In this document: in pieces, positions 16,310-28,345 of the stretch | Layout: each line of letters starts with the position of its first letter | Position numbering within the stretch: the stretch's first letter is position 1 | Assembly (NCBI RefSeq): GCF_020179605.1 | Contig: NZ_JAINZO010000001.1 | Location: 1,710,799-1,774,798, forward strand | Length of the DNA: 64,000 nucleotides | Reading direction: 5' to 3' | From: Geomonas agri | GTDB lineage: Bacteria > Desulfobacterota > Desulfuromonadia > Geobacterales > Geobacteraceae | Position numbers and translations under genes: made by a program | The notes under the pieces: model-generated | Told to the model about the DNA's origin: nothing | Databases searched by the model: none | What the model saw: the letters and a program-made list of their open reading frames with translations, nothing else

Positions 16310-17683
16310 TCACTCTTCATCCATGCCGAACTTTGCCAGGCGGTAGCGGAAGGAACGGAAGGTCATGCCGAGCAAGGCTGCCGCACGCTTCTTCACTCCT
16401 CCACACTTATCCAGTGCCTGCACCAAGAGCTTCTGTTCCAGGTTGTCCAAATAAGCCTGCAGGTCCATCCCCTCCTCCGGGATGCCTATCCCGTCCGGTG
16501 CTGGGGAGGAGATCCTGTGCTCGCGCACGGCGGGCGGGAGGCAGTCGAGGGCGATCACCCTGCTGCCGAGCACGACGCAGCGCTCCACCAGGTTCTCGAG
16601 CTCGCGCACGTTGCCAGGGAAGGGGTAGTTGAAGAGAACGCGCATGGCATCAGGGGTGATGATGTCGCCGGTGCCCGACCAGATGGAGTACTTCTTGTAA
16701 AAATGCTCGACCAGCGCCGGGATGTCCTCGCTTCTCTCCTTGAGGGAGGGCATACGAATCTGGACCACGTTGAGGCGGTAGAAGAGGTCTTCACGAAAGC
16801 TCCCCTCGCGGACCTGCTCCTCGAGGTTACGGTTCGATGCCGCGACGATGCGCACGTCGGCTTTGAGCGAAGCGGCGCCCCCGACTCTACGGAATTCCCG
16901 TTCCTGCAGTACACGCAAAAGCTTCGCCTGCAACAGCAAAGGGACCTCACCTATCTCGTCCAGAAACAGGGTGCCCCCCTCTGCCTGTTCGAAAAGACCG
17001 GGGCGATCCGCGATGGCGCCGGTGAAGGCCCCCTTGGTGTGGCCAAACAGCTCGCTCTCGATGAGGGTTTCGGGAATCGCGCCGCAGTTCACCGCCACAA
17101 AGGAGGCTGATTTGCGCGGGGAATTGTAATGGATGGCCCTCGCCGCCAGTTCCTTGCCGGTGCCGCTCTCTCCGGCGATAAGGACGTTGGCCGTGCTGTC
17201 GGCGACCTTGGCGATGAGATCGTAGACGTCGCGCATCTGCTTGCTCTTGCCGATGAGCCCAGAGAAGCTGAAGCGTTCCTGCACTTCAGCCTTCAGTCGG
17301 ATGTTCTCCTGCACAAGCCTTTGCTTTTCCAGGGCCTTCCGCACCAGAACCTTCACCTCTTCGACTTTGAAGGGTTTGCCGATGTAGTCGTAGGCCCCAA
17401 GCTTCATCGCCTCCACCGCCTGTTCAGCGGTGGTGAAGGCGGTGATCAGCAGCACCGCCGTGTCCGGGGACTCGGCTTTGACCCGCGTAAGCAGCTCAAT
17501 GCCGTTCAGTCCCGGCATGCTGACGTCGGAGATCACCATGTCATAACGCTGATCGGCCATGCAGGAAAGCGCGTGCTCCGCACTTTCAGCCTGGTCCACC
17601 AGGTACCCCTCTCCATCCAGCAGGATGGAGAGGAACTCCCGCATGCTCAGCTCATCATCGACAACCAAAATTCTGGCACGCAC
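16310..17683 (-). CDS. pilR: Sigma-54 dependent response regulator PilR
   Basis: A 457-residue NtrC-family activator. The receiver domain is residues 1-120, with acidic pocket VVDDE (7-11), phospho-acceptor D53 (ISDVSMPG) and conserved K near 104. The AAA+ domain has Walker [15 protein letters not shown] (sigma-54 contact) and the DEIG Walker B. The C-terminal Fis-type helix-turn-helix ends [18 protein letters not shown]. The GTG start at 17683 has GAGG eight bases upstream. It is the last gene of the pilB-T-C-S-R series, and its likely target is the -24/-12 promoter before pilA-N. The intact GAFTGA predicts a functional activator. Confidence 0.95.
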   Translation of the reverse strand: MRARILVVDDELSMREFLSILLDGEGYLVDQAESAEHALSCMADQRYDMVISDVSMPGLNGIELLTRVKAESPDTAVLLITAFTTAEQAVEAMKLGAYDYIGKPFKVEEVKVLVRKALEKQRLVQENIRLKAEVQERFSFSGLIGKSKQMRDVYDLIAKVADSTANVLIAGESGTGKELAARAIHYNSPRKSASFVAVNCGAIPETLIESELFGHTKGAFTGAIADRPGLFEQAEGGTLFLDEIGEVPLLLQAKLLRVLQEREFRRVGGAASLKADVRIVAASNRNLEEQVREGSFREDLFYRLNVVQIRMPSLKERSEDIPALVEHFYKKYSIWSGTGDIITPDAMRVLFNYPFPGNVRELENLVERCVVLGSRVIALDCLPPAVREHRISSPAPDGIGIPEEGMDLQAYLDNLEQKLLVQALDKCGGVKKRAAALLGMTFRSFRYRLAKFGMDEE

Positions 17684-17769
17684 GTAAAAAACCTCGCTCA
17701 GTAATCTCTGTGAAAAAGTGGAGCCAGCGGCCCCGGCCAGTACCCCGGCCCCAGTCCCTGCCCCGCTTT

Positions 17770-19392
17770 TTAAGCCGGCAGATGCAGGGTCACCGTAGTT
17801 CCCTTGCCCAAGGTGCTGTTGATGGACATCCTGCCGCCATTTGTTTCCACGATGCGGTACACCGTGGCAAGCCCGAGCCCGGTGCCCCCCCTCTTGGTGG
17901 TGAAGAAGGGCTCGAAAACCTGCTTAACTGCGTCCTGACTCATCCCGGAGCCGTTGTCTCTGACCCGAATGTGCACCTCGTTGTGCCCTTTGCAGTTGAC
18001 TCGGGCGCCATCAATCGAGATCACTCCTTCTCCCTCGATGGCTTCCGCGGAGTTGACCAGGAGGTTCCAGAAAACCTGGGAGCATTGGTCCTTATCGAAC
18101 TGCACCGCCAAGTCAGCGGGAAGCTGGTTCTGTATGGCGACCTGCTCCAGGCGCGGATCCGTATCCAGCAGCGCACAGAGGTCCGTGATCACCTTGTGCA
18201 GGTTAAGCTGCACCTTGGTGGGGGTAGCAGGTTTGGCGTAGACCAGGAAATCACGCAGCAAGCCGTCCAGGCGATCGGTTTCCCGAACGATAATCGAGAA
18301 CAACCGTTCATCCTTCTCATCCACCCAGGGCCGCAAGGCGACCAGTTGCACAGATCCGCTGATGGCTGCCAGCGGGTTGCGTATCTCGTGCGCCATGCGC
18401 GCGGAAAGCTCGCCCAGCGCCGCCAAACGGTCGGCACGTTTCAACTCGGTGGCCATCCGCTTGATGTCGGTCAGGTCATGGAGGTCGAAAATCGCCCCCA
18501 CCGTAGCGCCATCCTTGTCCAGCAGTGGAACCGACTTGTACGACAGCAGTAGCTCTTTACCGTCCACACCGACATGTTGGAACTCGCCTTGCCCGGATTC
18601 AAAGAAGGTGGCTTCGAACCCAGCGCAACCGGGAAGCACCTCGGTAACCAAGCGGTCATAGGCGTCCTGCTGGGAGATCCCGGTGAGCATCTCAGCGTAA
18701 CGGTTGAAAACGCGGATCCTGCCCGCAGCGTTAATGGTCAAAAGACCGCTGTCGATGGTGGAAACGATGCAGCTATTCAGGCGCTCCAGTTCCTCGTAAT
18801 CGATCACCTTTTCCTGCAGTGCGCTCTCGGAGATCCGGGCACGCTCGGCGAGGTGGCCGGCGAGGAACGCGGTCAGGAAGAAGGCGGAACAGTGGAGGAA
18901 GATCAGGTAGAACAGGTACTCGGCGCCCCACTGCTGGGCGGGGTGAGAGGAAAGCCCGAGGGGAACCAGCTTGCCGTAATACTGGAAATCGAGGATGGTG
19001 CCGTAGAGAATGACACACAACGACGCGGTGTAGTAGGCCTGGGAACGGGCCAACAGCACACTGGCGCTGATTATCGACAGAAAGTAGAGAAACGCGTAAT
19101 GGGAGGTGACCCCGCCCGAAACCAGGATCAAAACGGTGACCAGGATCAGATCCCAGACGATCTGGAGGTGGGTCAGGGTACGGGTGGTCTTGGAGGACGC
19201 CTGGCGCAGCGCCACTAGCGACAAAAGCGAAAAGAGGTAAGTGGCGCCGATCAGCCGGATAAGGACTTTGCTGGCGACCTCGCCACTTACGTCATAGGTG
19301 TGTATGTCGAGGTAAACGGTGGTAACCAGGAAGACCGATACCACCAACAGCCTTAGCAGTATGAACCAAAAGACTTTTTTCTTTTCGATCAT
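17770..19392 (-). CDS. pilS: Sensor histidine kinase PilS
   Basis: A 540-residue membrane kinase: about six N-terminal transmembrane helices (to about residue 190), a PAS domain (about 200-310), HisKA with H-box [13 protein letters not shown] (about 330) and a HATPase domain with N-box [22 protein letters not shown] and [14 protein letters not shown]. The six-helix plus PAS plan is that of PilS proteins, which in Pseudomonas sense pilin levels in the inner membrane. It lies five bases from pilC and 86 bases before pilR, its cognate regulator. Confidence 0.94.
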   Translation of the reverse strand: MIEKKKVFWFILLRLLVVSVFLVTTVYLDIHTYDVSGEVASKVLIRLIGATYLFSLLSLVALRQASSKTTRTLTHLQIVWDLILVTVLILVSGGVTSHYAFLYFLSIISASVLLARSQAYYTASLCVILYGTILDFQYYGKLVPLGLSSHPAQQWGAEYLFYLIFLHCSAFFLTAFLAGHLAERARISESALQEKVIDYEELERLNSCIVSTIDSGLLTINAAGRIRVFNRYAEMLTGISQQDAYDRLVTEVLPGCAGFEATFFESGQGEFQHVGVDGKELLLSYKSVPLLDKDGATVGAIFDLHDLTDIKRMATELKRADRLAALGELSARMAHEIRNPLAAISGSVQLVALRPWVDEKDERLFSIIVRETDRLDGLLRDFLVYAKPATPTKVQLNLHKVITDLCALLDTDPRLEQVAIQNQLPADLAVQFDKDQCSQVFWNLLVNSAEAIEGEGVISIDGARVNCKGHNEVHIRVRDNGSGMSQDAVKQVFEPFFTTKRGGTGLGLATVYRIVETNGGRMSINSTLGKGTTVTLHLPA

Positions 19393-19397
19393 CCAGC

Positions 19398-20621
19398 TTA
19401 ACCGCCAACCGCACCGGCCAATTTGAAGATCGGAAGATACATGGCTATGACCAGTCCGCCGACCGTAGTGCCGAGAAACACCATGAGCAGCGGCTCCATC
19501 ATGGCGGTGAGGGCGCCAACGGCGTCATCGACCTCGTCATCGTAGAAATCAGCGATTTTGTTGAGCATGGCATCCATGGCGCCGGTCGCCTCGCCAACGG
19601 AGATCATCTGCACCACCATGGGAGGAAAGACGCCGCTTTCCGCCAGCGGTTCCGCGATGGTCTTGCCCTCGGAAATGGACTGGCGCACGTTGTAGATCGC
19701 CGCCTCGACGACCTTGTTCCCGGCGGTCTTGGCGACGATGTCCAGGCCATCCATAATGGGAACGCCGGAGCTGATCATGGTCCCCAGAGTGCGGGTGAAC
19801 TTCGCAACCGAGACCTTGCGGATCAGCGGCCCGGCAATGGGCGCCTTGAGCGCAAAGGCGTCGAGAACCTTCCTGCCGTTTTCCGTGTTGTAGTACTTGC
19901 CGATGCCGTATTTTATACCGAACATGGCTGCAATGATCACGACGATGTACTTGACCAGGAAGTTGGAAAGCGCGATGACGAATTTGGTCGGTGCCGGCAA
20001 CTCGCCGCCGAAATCGGCAAACATCTTCGCGAAAGTCGGAATGACGAAGACCAGGATGACGCCTACGACGATCACGGCGATGGACATGATGGTTATCGGG
20101 TAGACCATGGCGCCCTTGACCTGCTTCTTAAGCTTCATCGCCTTCTCGATATAAGCAGCGAGCCTGGCCAGGATGGTATCGAGGATACCGCCCACCTCGC
20201 CTGCGGCGACCAGGTTGACGTAGAGCTGGTCGAAGGCGGTGGGGTGCTTGGCGAGGGCGTCGGCGAAGGTGGAGCCGCTTTCCACGCTTTCCTTGACCTT
20301 TACCAGGATATCCTTGAAGGTCTTGTTTTCCTGCTGGCTGGAGAGGATGTCCAGACACTGCACCAACGGCAGGCCCGAGTCGATCATGGTGGCGAACTGG
20401 CGCGTGAAGACGACCAGGTCCTTGGTCTCTATCTTCTTCGGGCCGCCGAAACCAGGGATCTTCAGCTCCATGGAGAGGCCTTTGCCCTGCTCCTTGATGG
20501 TGATGCCGGAAAAACCGTATCTCTTAAGCTGCGTCTCGACCATGGAGGCGCTGGCGGCTTCCATGACGCCCTTTTGGACGCTGCCCGCCTTGCTTCTTGC
20601 TTCCCAATCAAACTTTGCCAT
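19398..20621 (-). CDS. pilC: Type IV pilus inner-membrane platform protein PilC
   Basis: A 407-residue GspF/PilC protein with two repeated cytoplasmic helical domains (about 70-195 and 270-395) and three or four transmembrane helices. Family features are LVVFTRQFATMIDSGLPLVQCL in the first repeat and FTRTLGTMISSGVPIMDGL in the second. It anchors the PilB and PilT motors to the pilus base. It is closely spaced with pilT and pilS. Confidence 0.95.
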   Translation of the reverse strand: MAKFDWEARSKAGSVQKGVMEAASASMVETQLKRYGFSGITIKEQGKGLSMELKIPGFGGPKKIETKDLVVFTRQFATMIDSGLPLVQCLDILSSQQENKTFKDILVKVKESVESGSTFADALAKHPTAFDQLYVNLVAAGEVGGILDTILARLAAYIEKAMKLKKQVKGAMVYPITIMSIAVIVVGVILVFVIPTFAKMFADFGGELPAPTKFVIALSNFLVKYIVVIIAAMFGIKYGIGKYYNTENGRKVLDAFALKAPIAGPLIRKVSVAKFTRTLGTMISSGVPIMDGLDIVAKTAGNKVVEAAIYNVRQSISEGKTIAEPLAESGVFPPMVVQMISVGEATGAMDAMLNKIADFYDDEVDDAVGALTAMMEPLLMVFLGTTVGGLVIAMYLPIFKLAGAVGG

Positions 20622-20664
20622 GTCTTATTACTCCTTTCCCGGCACCGGCCGGGACTGGCTGCTG

Positions 20665-21765
20665 CTATCGCTGCGGTGGCCGCCTCATCTGTGAAGCCGC
20701 GCTACCCGGGGCGAGCATTTGCTTCAGCTCGTCGGGTTCGGACGAGCGGCCCAGGGCGTCATCCACGGTAATGACTCGGCGCGACAAAAGGTTCATCAGG
20801 CACTGGTTCATGGTCTGCATGCCGAACTTCTCCTGCCCGACCTGCATCTGCGAGTAGATCTGGTGCACCTTGTCCTCGCGGATCAGGTTCCTGATGGCGG
20901 GGTTGGGGACCATAACCTCGAGCGCCAGCGCGCGCCCCGACCCGGTAGCCTTCGGGATCAGTGTCTGAGACATGACCCCTTCCAGCACGAAGGAGAGCTG
21001 GGTCCTCACCTGGGTCTGCTGGTAGGGAGGGAACACGTCGATGATCCTGTTCATGGTCTGTGCGCAAGAGTTGGTGTGCAGGGTGGCGAAGCAGAGGTGG
21101 CCGGTCTCGGCCAGGGTCAGTGCCGCCTCAATGGTCTCCAGGTCGCGCAACTCGCCGATCAGGACCACGTCCGGGTCCTGGCGCAGCACGTACTTCAGGG
21201 CGTGCTTGAAGCTCTTGGTATCGGCTCCCACCTCGCGCTGGTTCACGATGCACCCCTTGTGCGGGTGCAGGTACTCGATCGGGTCCTCGACGGTCACGAT
21301 GTGGTCGTGACGGTTCACGTTGATGTGATCAATCATGGAGGCGAGCGTGGTCGACTTGCCGGAACCGGTAGGACCGGTGACCAGGATCAGGCCGCGCGGC
21401 TTGTCGCACAAGGCCCTGACCACGGGGGGAAGTCCCAGTTCCTCGAAGGTGAGAATCTTGTACGGGATGACCCTGAAGACGCCGGCGACGGCGCCCCGCT
21501 GCACGAAGATGTTCCCCCTGAAGCGCGACAGCCCCTTCACGCCGAAGGAAAGGTCCAGCTCGTTTTCCTCCTCGAAGCGGTGCTTTTGAGCATCGGTGAG
21601 TATGCTGTAGCAAAGCTGCTTGGTCTCGATCGCGGTGAGCGGTGGGACGTCCATTGGGGTGAGTCTACCGTCGATGCGGATCTGCGGGGAGGTATTGGTG
21701 GTGATATGGAGGTCGGATCCGCCCCTCTCCACCAGTTCCTTGAGCATTTGATGAAAGTTGATCAT
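20665..21765 (-). CDS. pilT: Type IV pilus retraction ATPase PilT
   Basis: A 366-residue hexameric ATPase. Walker A GPTGSGKST lies near 130, the Asp box and Walker B VVLIGELRD near 195, the His box follows (GHLCFATLHTNS), and AIRNLIRE near 288 is the motif required for PilT-driven retraction. It powers pilus depolymerisation opposite PilB. Geobacter carries several pilT paralogues; this one, encoded between pilB and pilC, corresponds by position to the one called pilT4 in G. sulfurreducens. Confidence 0.95.
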   Translation of the reverse strand: MINFHQMLKELVERGGSDLHITTNTSPQIRIDGRLTPMDVPPLTAIETKQLCYSILTDAQKHRFEEENELDLSFGVKGLSRFRGNIFVQRGAVAGVFRVIPYKILTFEELGLPPVVRALCDKPRGLILVTGPTGSGKSTTLASMIDHINVNRHDHIVTVEDPIEYLHPHKGCIVNQREVGADTKSFKHALKYVLRQDPDVVLIGELRDLETIEAALTLAETGHLCFATLHTNSCAQTMNRIIDVFPPYQQTQVRTQLSFVLEGVMSQTLIPKATGSGRALALEVMVPNPAIRNLIREDKVHQIYSQMQVGQEKFGMQTMNQCLMNLLSRRVITVDDALGRSSEPDELKQMLAPGSAASQMRRPPQR

Positions 21766-21797
21766 GAATACCTCGTCTCCGTTACCCTTTGGTGGCG

Positions 21798-23504
<1,707 letters not shown>

Positions 23505-23534
23505 AGCTACCTCAGGGGGTTAAATAACCTGTGA

Positions 23535-23563
23535 ATGGTATTTTGTATTTGCCTTAATGTCAA
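23535..23563 (-). promoter_or_regulatory. Sigma-70 type promoter of pilB
   Basis: On the minus strand a perfect -35 TTGACA (23558-23563), a 17-base spacer and TACCAT (four of six, 23535-23540) point to a start near 23528, about 24 bases before the pilB ATG. A GGTTA-AA-TAACC palindrome (23518-23529) sits at the predicted start and could be an operator. This would let pilB-T-C-S-R be transcribed apart from aroE. Confidence 0.6.
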
Positions 23564-23577
23564 GGAATAGCTCTCAG

Positions 23578-24435
23578 CTACAGCAGCGCCGCCAGAGCCC
23601 CCTCCATGCACCCCTTGGGCGGAGTGGCCCCGGTCCAGATCCGGAACGCCGCCTCCCCCTGTGCCACCAGCATGGCGAAGCCATTGGCGCAGGGGATTCC
23701 TAGCGCCCCGGCCTGGGCCAGCAGCGGCGTGACCGGGGGGGCGTAAACCATGTCGTAAAGGCATGCCCCAGACTGCAAGGACGAGAGCGCGAGCCCTGGG
23801 AAAGAGTCACCTGCCATCCCCACCGAGGTGGTGTTGACTACGAGGTCGAATACGCCCATGAAGCCTGCATCGGATAGGCAATCGAGACCGCGAGTAACCA
23901 ACCGGCTCTGCGTCAGGCGCGCCGCGACCAGGTGCGCCAGTGCCGCAGCCGAGTCGGGCGAGCGGTTGGCGATGGTGATCCCGGTTGCCCCGGCCAAGGC
24001 CAGCGACACCACGGCGCTGCGGGCAGCGCCCCCTGCCCCGAGCACCAGTACGTTCTTTCCGTTCGGGTCGAAGGAAAGCTTCTCGCGCAGCGCGGTGATG
24101 AGGCCGATACCGTCGGTGTTGTACCCGACTAGCTTTCCTTCCCGCGCCACCACGGTGTTGACCGCACCGATCAGCTCCGCCTCCGGGGTCACCTGGTCCA
24201 GCAGCGGGATAATGGCGACCTTGTGCGGAATGGTGACGCTGAAGCCGGCCACACCGACCGACTTGAGCCCGGCGATCCCTTCGGCGAGCCGCTCGGGCGC
24301 CACCGGGAACGGGACGTAGATCCAGTCCAGGCCCAGTGCCTGGAAGGCGCCGTTGTGCAGCACCGGCGAAAGCGAATGGGATACCGGCCAGCCGATGATC
24401 CCTGTTACCGTGGTCTTTCCCGTGATCGCCATCAC
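23578..24435 (-). CDS. aroE: Shikimate dehydrogenase
   Basis: A 285-residue enzyme reducing 3-dehydroshikimate to shikimate with NADPH. Substrate-site motifs are GWPVSHSLSPVLHN (N-terminal) and GFSVTIPHK with its catalytic Lys, then NTDGIG. The NADP-binding loop VLVLGAGGAARSAV and the NRS segment that follows are canonical. Its start overlaps the DUF2723 gene stop by four bases (ATGA), linking it to a membrane glycan-type operon rather than to other aro genes. Length is normal for AroE. Confidence 0.96.
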   Translation of the reverse strand: MMAITGKTTVTGIIGWPVSHSLSPVLHNGAFQALGLDWIYVPFPVAPERLAEGIAGLKSVGVAGFSVTIPHKVAIIPLLDQVTPEAELIGAVNTVVAREGKLVGYNTDGIGLITALREKLSFDPNGKNVLVLGAGGAARSAVVSLALAGATGITIANRSPDSAAALAHLVAARLTQSRLVTRGLDCLSDAGFMGVFDLVVNTTSVGMAGDSFPGLALSSLQSGACLYDMVYAPPVTPLLAQAGALGIPCANGFAMLVAQGEAAFRIWTGATPPKGCMEGALAALL

Positions 24436-26288
24436 TGCACCCCGTTCGCCCTCAGAATCTCGTCGATCTGGGGCTTGGTCTCAGGAGAGATGGCCGCTGC
24501 CATCTGGAGGTCACGCACACCCATCTCCTTCTGCCCCATGCGCAGCCGCATCTGCCCGGACTCCATCAGGGAGGTGGCGTAGATCAGGATCGCCTTGCCG
24601 GTATCGAGATCGCGGAAGAACATGTCATGGTCGCCAAGCACGCCGCGCAGGGAGTAGATGGGCCAGGCATCCAGATCGGGCGGTGACTGCGGCACGCTGG
24701 GGCTATCCAGCCGGAAGATGATGCCGCGCTGGTGCAGCACGAAGTTGGGTAAATCGAGCGAGTACTTGGTTGAGAAGTCGACAAAGACCGGGCGACGGCT
24801 GCCCTGCTCCATGACCGAGGTGAGCAGTGTGTTCTCTGGGGAACGGGAATCCTTCGGCAGGTTGTACAACTGGCTCCCCTTGAACATGCGGGGCATGCTG
24901 TCCAGGTACCAGTCGAACACCAGGTGCGGCGTGTGGGGCAGGTCGAGGTCCTCGCGCATCCGCTCCACTCCCTGCAGGTACCACAGCGGAAAGGCGCCGG
25001 AGTCCCCCCAGGTGTACATCACCGCGTTCTGCGGCAGCGAGCGGAGCGTGTTGCTGGCATAGTCGAAGGCGATGTAGTTCTCGTGCTGGTCGTTCTCCAC
25101 GAAGTTGCGGGCGAAAATGGTGAGCGGGAGCATGAACAACAGCGCCAGGAGCCCCACACGCAGCGGAACCGAATCGGATAGACGCTGGTTGGCCTCCTTG
25201 AAGATGGTGAAGAGCCCCACGCCGATGAAGACGGCAGAGAGGCAGTAGAGCGGGGTGAAAAACTCCTCGGTCAGGAAGATAAACTCGCCCGGGGTGTTGA
25301 AGTAGCCGACGATCACCGCCAGGAACGTGCCGAGAGCGATCAGGTAGCCAAGCACCAGCTCGCGCTTCTTCACGCAGAGGTAAGCAAGACCGATGATCAG
25401 GAGCGCCATGCCCACCACGGTGAACTCGTAGGGGACGTTGAAAGCGTTCAGCTGTGCCCAGAGCAAGCCCAGGTCGCGGTTGGGCTTCTCGGTCGGATAC
25501 CCCTTGCGCAGCATGTTCCAGAGGAACTGTTCCAGGTTCTTGGAGTCGCCCCAGTTAAGCACCGGGTGCTGGAAGGCGCGCACTATCAGGTGCAGGTGGA
25601 TGCTGAAACCGAGCACGCCAAAGGCGAAAGCGATGAAAAACTCCTTGAAACGCAGCACGACACGGTGGTCGGCGGACCAGAGCAGAAAGGCGTAGGTCGG
25701 GATCATCAGCACCATGATCTGATGGGCGCCGGCACCGAGACCGCAGAGAAAGGCCCCGAGATAGACGTACGCAGGACGCTCCTCGCCGGCGAGATAACTC
25801 TCGCGCCAAAGAAGCATCAAGTAGAAGACCATCGCACAGATGAAGGCCAAGAGCGGGTAGGGCTTGTCATGGTTGGACTGCAGCCACAGCCTCGCGGTAC
25901 AGGCGAAGGTGACGGCAGCGGCCAGGGCGGAGAACTTTACCGGCAGCTGCCGGAAGCGCCCCTGCCACGCCGTCTCTTCCCCTTCCAGGAATTTCACCGT
26001 CAACAGGTAGACGCCATAGCAGGCAAGGCCCGCCGAAACCGCGGTGGCAAAGTTGCACCTGAAGGCGATGCTGCCAATGGGGAGAAAGGTAAAGGGCTTG
26101 GCGTAGTTGATGAACAGCGGGTACCCGGGCGAGTGAGCGGTCCCCAGCGACGCGATAGCGGTCAAGAACTCGCCGCTGTCGAAAAAGGTGACCGTGGGGG
26201 CCAGTGTCAAAAGGTAGATGAACAAGGGGATGCTGAAAGCCAGGATAGCGAAACCGTCCAGCCTGCCCAGGATTCCGTTATTGTTCAC
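24432..26288 (-). CDS. DUF2723 membrane protein, GT-C/protein O-mannosyltransferase-like
   Basis: A protein of about 618 residues with 10-12 transmembrane helices. The N-terminal TLAPTVTFFDSGEFLTAIASLGTAHSPGYPLF region is the DUF2723 hallmark, where the Asp-Ser-Gly-Glu loop stands in the place of the GT-C catalytic acid. Human TMEM260, of this family, is reported to be a protein O-mannosyltransferase. The GTG at 26288 has AGGAG seven bases upstream and overlaps the end of the flippase-like gene; a GTG nine codons earlier (26315) is the alternative. Located between a flippase-like gene and aroE, just upstream of pilB, it may glycosylate surface proteins (inference). Confidence 0.82.
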   Translation of the reverse strand: MNNNGILGRLDGFAILAFSIPLFIYLLTLAPTVTFFDSGEFLTAIASLGTAHSPGYPLFINYAKPFTFLPIGSIAFRCNFATAVSAGLACYGVYLLTVKFLEGEETAWQGRFRQLPVKFSALAAAVTFACTARLWLQSNHDKPYPLLAFICAMVFYLMLLWRESYLAGEERPAYVYLGAFLCGLGAGAHQIMVLMIPTYAFLLWSADHRVVLRFKEFFIAFAFGVLGFSIHLHLIVRAFQHPVLNWGDSKNLEQFLWNMLRKGYPTEKPNRDLGLLWAQLNAFNVPYEFTVVGMALLIIGLAYLCVKKRELVLGYLIALGTFLAVIVGYFNTPGEFIFLTEEFFTPLYCLSAVFIGVGLFTIFKEANQRLSDSVPLRVGLLALLFMLPLTIFARNFVENDQHENYIAFDYASNTLRSLPQNAVMYTWGDSGAFPLWYLQGVERMREDLDLPHTPHLVFDWYLDSMPRMFKGSQLYNLPKDSRSPENTLLTSVMEQGSRRPVFVDFSTKYSLDLPNFVLHQRGIIFRLDSPSVPQSPPDLDAWPIYSLRGVLGDHDMFFRDLDTGKAILIYATSLMESGQMRLRMGQKEMGVRDLQMAAAISPETKPQIDEILRANGVQ

Positions 26289-27306
26289 GCAGCTGCTCCT
26301 GGGAGGTATTTTCACTGATGTTCCGGATGGAAAGCTTGTCGCGCCACAGGCAGCACAGCCCGACGACGGTGACCGGGAAAAAGCCCATGGCGTGGATCAC
26401 TATGGCGATGCTGAGGGCGCGTTCGCTCCCGATCTGGAAGGCGGACAGGGCGGTGACACAGGCGAGGTGATAGGTCCCGATGAATCCAGGCGAGGCCGGC
26501 ACCATGACTGCGAAGACCAGGAAGACCATGATGAACATGGCTGCCGTGGGAGGGAGCATGACGCCGAAGGCGCGCAGCATCAGGTCCAGGGGCCAAATGG
26601 CGCAGGCCCAGATCAAGAGCGAGCTGACCAGGGTTCCGATGATGCTGCCTGCGGTGCTGGGGAAGCGGATGCCCGAGATGAAAGAGCGAAGCATGGTGTC
26701 GATCTTCGCTCCCAGGTGGGGGGCCACCGGGCGCACCAGGCGCGCCACCACCCCAAGGGTGAACTCGGTGTGCCGCCTGAGCAGGAACAAAAAGACCAAT
26801 ACACCGATGTAGAGCGCGAAGGTAATGTAGCCGCCGGTGACCAGTGCGTGCTGGACACCCGCCATCCCGGCCGGGAGCCTGATGGTGAAGAAGGTGATCA
26901 GGAGCACCAACAAAATGGTGAAGCCGTCGCACAACCGGTCCAGCACCAGCGAGGCGAATACGGCGCTGGTGCCGATCCCCTCCTTGTTCCCAAGCGAGTA
27001 AGCGCGCACAAACTCGCCCAACCGCGCCGGCAGCAGGTTGTTGGCCATGTAGCCAATCAGTGTGGAAGGGAACAGGTTGCCCAGGCTGGTATTTTTGATG
27101 GGGAGCAGCAGGAACTTCCAGCGCACGGCGCGCAGGTAGTAACTGATGAAGGTAAGCACGAGCGCCGGCACCAGGTAGCGGTAATCCAGCTCGGCGAATG
27201 CCTCTGCCATCTTGTGGAAGTCAATCTTGCGGAACAGCAGAAGGAGACATACGGCGCTGATGACAAGGCCGAACAAAAGCTTTTTATCGAGTTTTCGTGT
27301 TGACAT
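26278..27306 (-). CDS. UPF0104 / lysylphosphatidylglycerol-synthase-TM-like flippase domain protein
   Basis: A 342-residue membrane protein with about eight helices and the family motif SYYLRAVRWKFLLLP, then GYMANNLLPARLGEFVRAY and a C-terminal VPASPGFIGTYHLA. This is the membrane part of MprF (AglD/UPF0104 group) without the synthetase domain; such proteins are proposed lipid or lipid-sugar flippases. The frame extends 50 codons upstream, but the ATG at 27306 has AGGAG five bases before it and starts the conserved region. It overlaps the DUF2723 gene and may flip its lipid-linked sugar donor (inference). Confidence 0.85.
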   Translation of the reverse strand: MSTRKLDKKLLFGLVISAVCLLLLFRKIDFHKMAEAFAELDYRYLVPALVLTFISYYLRAVRWKFLLLPIKNTSLGNLFPSTLIGYMANNLLPARLGEFVRAYSLGNKEGIGTSAVFASLVLDRLCDGFTILLVLLITFFTIRLPAGMAGVQHALVTGGYITFALYIGVLVFLFLLRRHTEFTLGVVARLVRPVAPHLGAKIDTMLRSFISGIRFPSTAGSIIGTLVSSLLIWACAIWPLDLMLRAFGVMLPPTAAMFIMVFLVFAVMVPASPGFIGTYHLACVTALSAFQIGSERALSIAIVIHAMGFFPVTVVGLCCLWRDKLSIRNISENTSQEQLREQ

Positions 27307-27334
27307 TCCAGCTCCTGTCTTCGGTCTTACTGAG

Positions 27335-28330
27335 TTAGTGTTTGGCGCCCGCACTGGGCCGGGCGACACAGTCCCAGTCACCGCCGCTCTCCGAGGCAAC
27401 CGGCCGGGCCTCCCGGAGCATCTCGCGGCAGCGCTCCACGTCGGCCGCGATAGCAATCTTCAATTCGTCGAGGTTGGCGAACCGTTTCTCGCCGCGCAGC
27501 CGCTCGATGAAGAAGAGCGTGATCTCGCGGTCATAAAGATTCTCCTCGAAATCAAGCAGGAAGACCTCGATGGAGAGACGCTCGTTGCCGAAGGTCGGAT
27601 TCGGGCCGATGTTGCAAGCGCCGTCCAGAAGCCGGTCACCCAGGCAGACCTTGACCGCATAGACGCCGATGGACGGGATCAGGTCCTTGTCGGTATCGAT
27701 GTTGGCGGTGGGAAAGCCCAACCCCCGCCCCCGCTCGTGGCCGTGCACCACCGTGCCGGTGATGGAGAAGTGCCGTCCCAGCAGCTTGGAGGCCGCGGCG
27801 ACATCGCCGGCGCTGACCAACCGGCGGACCGCAGTGGAGCTGTAGACCGTGGCGCCGTCGGAAATGGGCTGCAGTTCTTCGACGCTGTAGCCAAAGCGCG
27901 CCCCCAGTTCCCTCAGGAGCTTCACGTCCCCTTCCCGGCCGCGTCCGAAAGCGTAGTCGTAACCGATCACCAGCCGCTCCAGGCCGATGGCGTCGACCAG
28001 CACCCGCTGCACGAAGTCCGCGGCAGGCATGGCGGCAAAGGTCCTGTCGAAGGGAATCTCCAGCAGGTAGTCGATGCCGGACCCCTCGATGAGGGCCTCT
28101 TTTTCACGACAGGTGGTGATGAGCCGCACCTCCTGGTGTGCCGCAACCACCTTCAGGGGATGCGGCGCGAAGGTGATCACCACAGAGACGCCGCCGATCT
28201 CGCGGGCTAAATCCCGCACCCTGCGGAATATTTCGCGGTGACCGAGATGCACGCCGTCGAAGTTGCCGATGGTGACCACCGGCCGACGCAGTTTTTCCCT
28301 GATTTCGGAAACGCTTTTAAAGATGACCAT
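27335..28330 (-). CDS. ribF: Bifunctional riboflavin kinase / FAD synthetase
   Basis: A 331-residue RibF. The N-terminal nucleotidyl-transferase domain has GNFDGVHLGHREI (about 22-34) and a DYAFGRGREGDV region. The C-terminal riboflavin kinase domain starts near 180, with GRGLGFPTANI and the metal/phosphate-binding TAN motif. It converts riboflavin to FMN and FAD in the cytoplasm. It lies 28 bases from the flippase-like gene and 15 bases after tatC, so it is transcribed in the same leftward series. Confidence 0.95.
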   Translation of the reverse strand: MVIFKSVSEIREKLRRPVVTIGNFDGVHLGHREIFRRVRDLAREIGGVSVVITFAPHPLKVVAAHQEVRLITTCREKEALIEGSGIDYLLEIPFDRTFAAMPAADFVQRVLVDAIGLERLVIGYDYAFGRGREGDVKLLRELGARFGYSVEELQPISDGATVYSSTAVRRLVSAGDVAAASKLLGRHFSITGTVVHGHERGRGLGFPTANIDTDKDLIPSIGVYAVKVCLGDRLLDGACNIGPNPTFGNERLSIEVFLLDFEENLYDREITLFFIERLRGEKRFANLDELKIAIAADVERCREMLREARPVASESGGDWDCVARPSAGAKH

Positions 28331-28345
28331 GAAGGGAAGGGATCC

